The notes under the pieces: generated by a model | What the model was told of the DNA's origin: nothing | Databases searched by the model: none | What the model saw: the letters and a program-made list of their open reading frames with translations, nothing else | Assembly: GCA_028683385.1 (NCBI GenBank) | Contig: JAQUIJ010000001.1 | Location: 620,001 to 684,000 of the forward strand | Reading direction: 5' to 3' | DNA length: 64,000 nucleotides | From: Prolixibacteraceae bacterium | GTDB lineage: Bacteria > Bacteroidota > Bacteroidia > Bacteroidales > Prolixibacteraceae | In this document: positions 62,075 through 64,000 of the stretch, in pieces | Position numbering within the stretch: position 1 is the first letter of the stretch | How the letters are laid out: every line of letters starts with the position of its first letter | Program-made: the position numbers and the translations under genes

Positions 62075-62875
62075 ATGGAACTGAAAGATATAATCAACCC
62101 CAATAACCTGGTTTACGAAAAACCAAAATTACTGACCGAAAATACAATGCATTATTGCCCGGGCTGTAGTCACGGAGTAATACATCGGCTGTTGGCTGAA
62201 GTAATCGAAGACATGGGCATTCAGGATAAAACCATTGGTGTTTCGCCAGTTGGGTGCGCTGTTTTTGCATACAATTACATCGAAATCGATTGGCAGGAAG
62301 CCGCTCACGGAAGAGCTCCGGCAGTTGCAACCGGTATTGTCCGCACGAATCCTGACAAGGTTGTTTTCACCTATCAGGGCGATGGCGATTTGGCATCAAT
62401 TGGAACAGCTGAAATTATGCATGCCTGCAACCGCGGCGAAAACATGGTTGTCATCTTCGTAAACAATGGTATCTATGGTATGACCGGCGGACAAATGGCT
62501 CCAACTACTTTGCTTGGGCAAATTACTGCCACAACTCCAAACGGCCGCGATGCCGGACGAAACGGATACCCGTTAAGAATTACTGAATTGATCGCTCAAT
62601 TGCCCGGAACATCCTACGTAACACGTCAGTCGGTACACACTCCGGCAACAATTCGTAAATGCAAAAAAGCAATTACCAAGGCGTTTCAGGCGGCAATCGA
62701 TAAAAAAGGAACCTCCTTCGTTGAGATTGTTTCGACCTGCAACATGAACTGGAAAATGACACCGGTAAAAGCCAACGAATGGATGGTCGAAAACATGTTC
62801 CCCTTCTACGTTCCCGGCGATTTGAAGGACAGTTCGAAGAATGATCCTGAAAGTTATACACCACTTAAAAACTAA
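62075..62875 (+). CDS. 2-oxoacid:ferredoxin oxidoreductase beta subunit (thiamine pyrophosphate-binding)
   Basis: The 266-residue subunit carries the thiamine motif GDGDLASIG (102-110) to VNNGIYGMTGGQ (129-140) and cluster-binding cysteines in HYCPGCSHG and PVGCAVF. It starts three bases after the alpha gene stop. With the alpha, gamma and delta subunits it converts a 2-oxo acid and CoA to an acyl-CoA, CO2 and reduced ferredoxin, or the reverse. Confidence 0.94.
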   Translation: MELKDIINPNNLVYEKPKLLTENTMHYCPGCSHGVIHRLLAEVIEDMGIQDKTIGVSPVGCAVFAYNYIEIDWQEAAHGRAPAVATGIVRTNPDKVVFTYQGDGDLASIGTAEIMHACNRGENMVVIFVNNGIYGMTGGQMAPTTLLGQITATTPNGRDAGRNGYPLRITELIAQLPGTSYVTRQSVHTPATIRKCKKAITKAFQAAIDKKGTSFVEIVSTCNMNWKMTPVKANEWMVENMFPFYVPGDLKDSSKNDPESYTPLKN

Positions 62876-62879
62876 GACG

Positions 62880-63431
62880 ATGACCGAAGAAATCATTATA
62901 GCCGGATTTGGCGGACAAGGCGTACTTTCAATGGGGAAAATATTAGCCTATTCGGGCGTGATGGCCGATCAGGAAGTGGCCTGGTTCCCATCGTACGGAC
63001 CGGAAATGCGCGGAGGAACAGCCAATGTAACCGTGATCCTGAGCGAAAGCCGCATCAGCTCGCCCGTTCTGAACGAATACGATACAGCCATTATCCTGAA
63101 TCAGCAATCCATGGATAAATTTGAGGCGATGGTAAAACCTGGTGGTGTATTAATTTACGATCCAAACGGAATCATCCATCCACCCAAACGCACCGACATA
63201 AACATCTACAAAATTGAAGGAACATTGATCGCTGCCGAACTGGGCAATGTGAAAACCTTCAACATGGTGGTTTTGGGCGCTTATCTGAAAGCTAAACCAG
63301 TGGTTAAAATGGAAAGCGTTGAAAAGGGATTGCAGAAATCGCTTCCAACACGACACCACTACCTGATTCCGATGAACCTAGAAGCCGTACAAAAAGGGTT
63401 CGAAAGTCTGGAATTGGTGCAGGCTGTTTAA
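62880..63431 (+). CDS. 2-oxoacid:ferredoxin oxidoreductase gamma subunit
   Basis: From the ATG at 62880 the subunit has 183 residues; an ATG at 62841 lies inside the beta gene and is rejected because the conserved domain starts at IIIAGFGGQGVLSMGK. PSYGPEMRGGTANVTVILS is the other hallmark of the gamma domain, which shields the CoA site. It is the last gene of the operon and is followed by a terminator. Confidence 0.94.
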   Translation: MTEEIIIAGFGGQGVLSMGKILAYSGVMADQEVAWFPSYGPEMRGGTANVTVILSESRISSPVLNEYDTAIILNQQSMDKFEAMVKPGGVLIYDPNGIIHPPKRTDINIYKIEGTLIAAELGNVKTFNMVVLGAYLKAKPVVKMESVEKGLQKSLPTRHHYLIPMNLEAVQKGFESLELVQAV

Positions 63432-63456
63432 TCCTGAATAATTTTACCTGAAATAG

Positions 63457-63489
63457 AAATACCCGTCGGAGTGAATCTGGCGGGTATTT
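63457..63489 (+). terminator. rho-independent terminator of the oxidoreductase operon
   Basis: AAATACCCG (63457-63465) pairs perfectly with CGGGTATTT (63481-63489) and is followed by T-rich DNA. Confidence 0.8.
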
Positions 63490-63511
63490 TTGTGTTTAGT
63501 TCAAGTATTTT

Positions 63512-63633
63512 CAAACCCAGAGGGTTTGTATGTTTATAGAAATTATAATGAAGTGCACAATGTGCGACCCCACCGGGGTCGAATATCTCTTTGTTCAACA
63601 TTTTCTATAAACATATAATGCCTCTGGCATCTT
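63512..63633. repeat. REP-like hairpin repeat, copy 1
   Basis: The 122-base unit contains a CAAACCC...GGGTTTG hairpin, a CGACCCCACCGGGGTCG hairpin, a TATAGAAA/TTTCTATA pair and a final TGCCTCTGGCA hairpin. It repeats 143 bases downstream with the same length. Confidence 0.85.
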
Positions 63634-63654
63634 CTTGCTTCCATTATTCGTCCT

Positions 63655-63776
63655 CAAACCCAACGGGTTTGTATGTGTATAGAAACAACAACGAAGGAAA
63701 GAGCATACGACCCCGGCGGGGTCGAATATCTATTTGCTCAATATTTTCTATAAACATGCGATGCCTCCGGCATCTT
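63655..63776. repeat. REP-like hairpin repeat, copy 2
   Basis: Same order as copy 1 with changes that keep pairing: CAAACCC...GGGTTTG, CGACCCCGGCGGGGTCG and TGCCTCCGGCA. Compensating changes in the loops and stems show that the folded form matters. It lies 19 bases from the 3' end of a transposase gene. Confidence 0.85.
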
Positions 63777-63795
63777 GAATCGTATCTGCAATTAA

Positions 63796-64000
63796 TCAAT
63801 CGTCAATCCATTCAAACAAATATTCATCCTTGAATTCGATTTCAAAAGCTCTTAAGAAAGCGAGATATTCCTCTTTAAACGTCTTCTTTTTATGATGTTC
63901 CTTTTGCTTTTCAATGTATTGAATCACATCTGTTAATTGTGAATGGCTATATGAAAAGGCTCCAAACCCTTCCTGCCACTGAAAACGATAGGGCGTTAAA
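63796..64000 (-). CDS. REP-associated IS200-like transposase (RAYT, Y1 family), C-terminal fragment at the window edge
   Basis: The minus strand is open from the window end to a TGA at 63796-63798 (67 codons). The sequence TPYRFQWQEGFGAFSYSHSQL, then YIEKQKEHHKKKTFKEEYLAFL and YLFEWIDD matches the C-terminal part of REP-associated tyrosine transposases. The catalytic HUH motif lies outside. Two REP-like repeats immediately downstream support the call. Confidence 0.9.
   Translation of the reverse strand, partial: LTPYRFQWQEGFGAFSYSHSQLTDVIQYIEKQKEHHKKKTFKEEYLAFLRAFEIEFKDEYLFEWIDD

Noticed and set aside
63512-63776. CRISPR array
   Set aside because: Only two long units with internal hairpins are present, with no short regular spacers and no cas genes; they are REP-like repeats.

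Overview
The window is chromosomal DNA of a member of the Bacteroidota. The evidence is AT-leaning, non-coding-poor DNA, promoters of the TAnnTTTG type (for example 32785-32792, 51945-51952, 28153-28160), SusX-free but lipoprotein-rich glycoside hydrolases, an S46 dipeptidyl peptidase, a DcaP-like porin, VorB-type 2-oxoacid:ferredoxin oxidoreductase and several repeat types familiar from this phylum. A lone HydG, an acetyl-CoA synthetase (ADP-forming) and two phenylacetate-CoA ligases point to an organism able to ferment amino acids; a carotenoid cluster and Fe/Mn superoxide dismutase suggest it also meets oxygen. A Marinilabiliales/Prolixibacteraceae-like bacterium would fit, but this is inference.

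Layout. 0-7 kb: molybdenum cofactor genes on the minus strand (ThiF/MoeB fragment, moaE, moaD, moaA) facing away from a two-subunit molybdenum hydroxylase with its maturation factors XdhC and a MocA-like cytidylyltransferase. 7-13 kb: GH3 glycosidase, aldo/keto reductase, a beta-barrel-like protein, a decayed carboxymuconolactone decarboxylase fragment, DUF4256 and a membrane methyltransferase. 13-16.6 kb: minus-strand operon lpxK-PNP-GNAT-dehydratase, with a 62-base lpxK/PNP overlap. 16.7-24.8 kb: divergent carotenoid operons (crtI-crtB; crtD-cruF-crtW-acyltransferase-glycosyltransferase-TPR) separated by two nested palindromes of 142 bp. 24.8-37.7 kb: housekeeping and degradative genes, tRNA-Cys, an HxlR/nitroreductase pair with a visible operator, a nested palindromic element at 29.5 kb, GH27, folB, glnS, pirin, cfa. 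37.8-41 kb: hydG, a MOSC-MoaB fusion and a stand-alone RAM protein. 41-47.3 kb: SOD, DUF2520, kdsC, maf, a sugar-binding lipoprotein and an S46 peptidase.

47.7-63.4 kb: universal stress protein, ADP-forming acyl-CoA synthetase, an RNA-binding protein, then a long same-strand array: porin, paaK-ACT, paaK-ACT, pheA, flavodoxin, aminotransferase, CRP-like regulator and a four-subunit 2-oxoacid:ferredoxin oxidoreductase. Read together, these genes can take phenylacetate (or a related aryl acid) to its CoA ester, carboxylate it reductively to phenylpyruvate and transaminate it to phenylalanine, or run the route backwards as fermentation, beside the ordinary prephenate route. The duplicated ligase/ACT pairs make this the most interesting block in the window.

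The right end holds two 122-base hairpin repeats directly downstream of the C-terminal part of a REP-associated IS200-like transposase, a typical RAYT/REP arrangement. No CRISPR array, prophage or rRNA was seen. Many longer open frames start at TTG; where a better ATG was present the start was moved and the reason is given.
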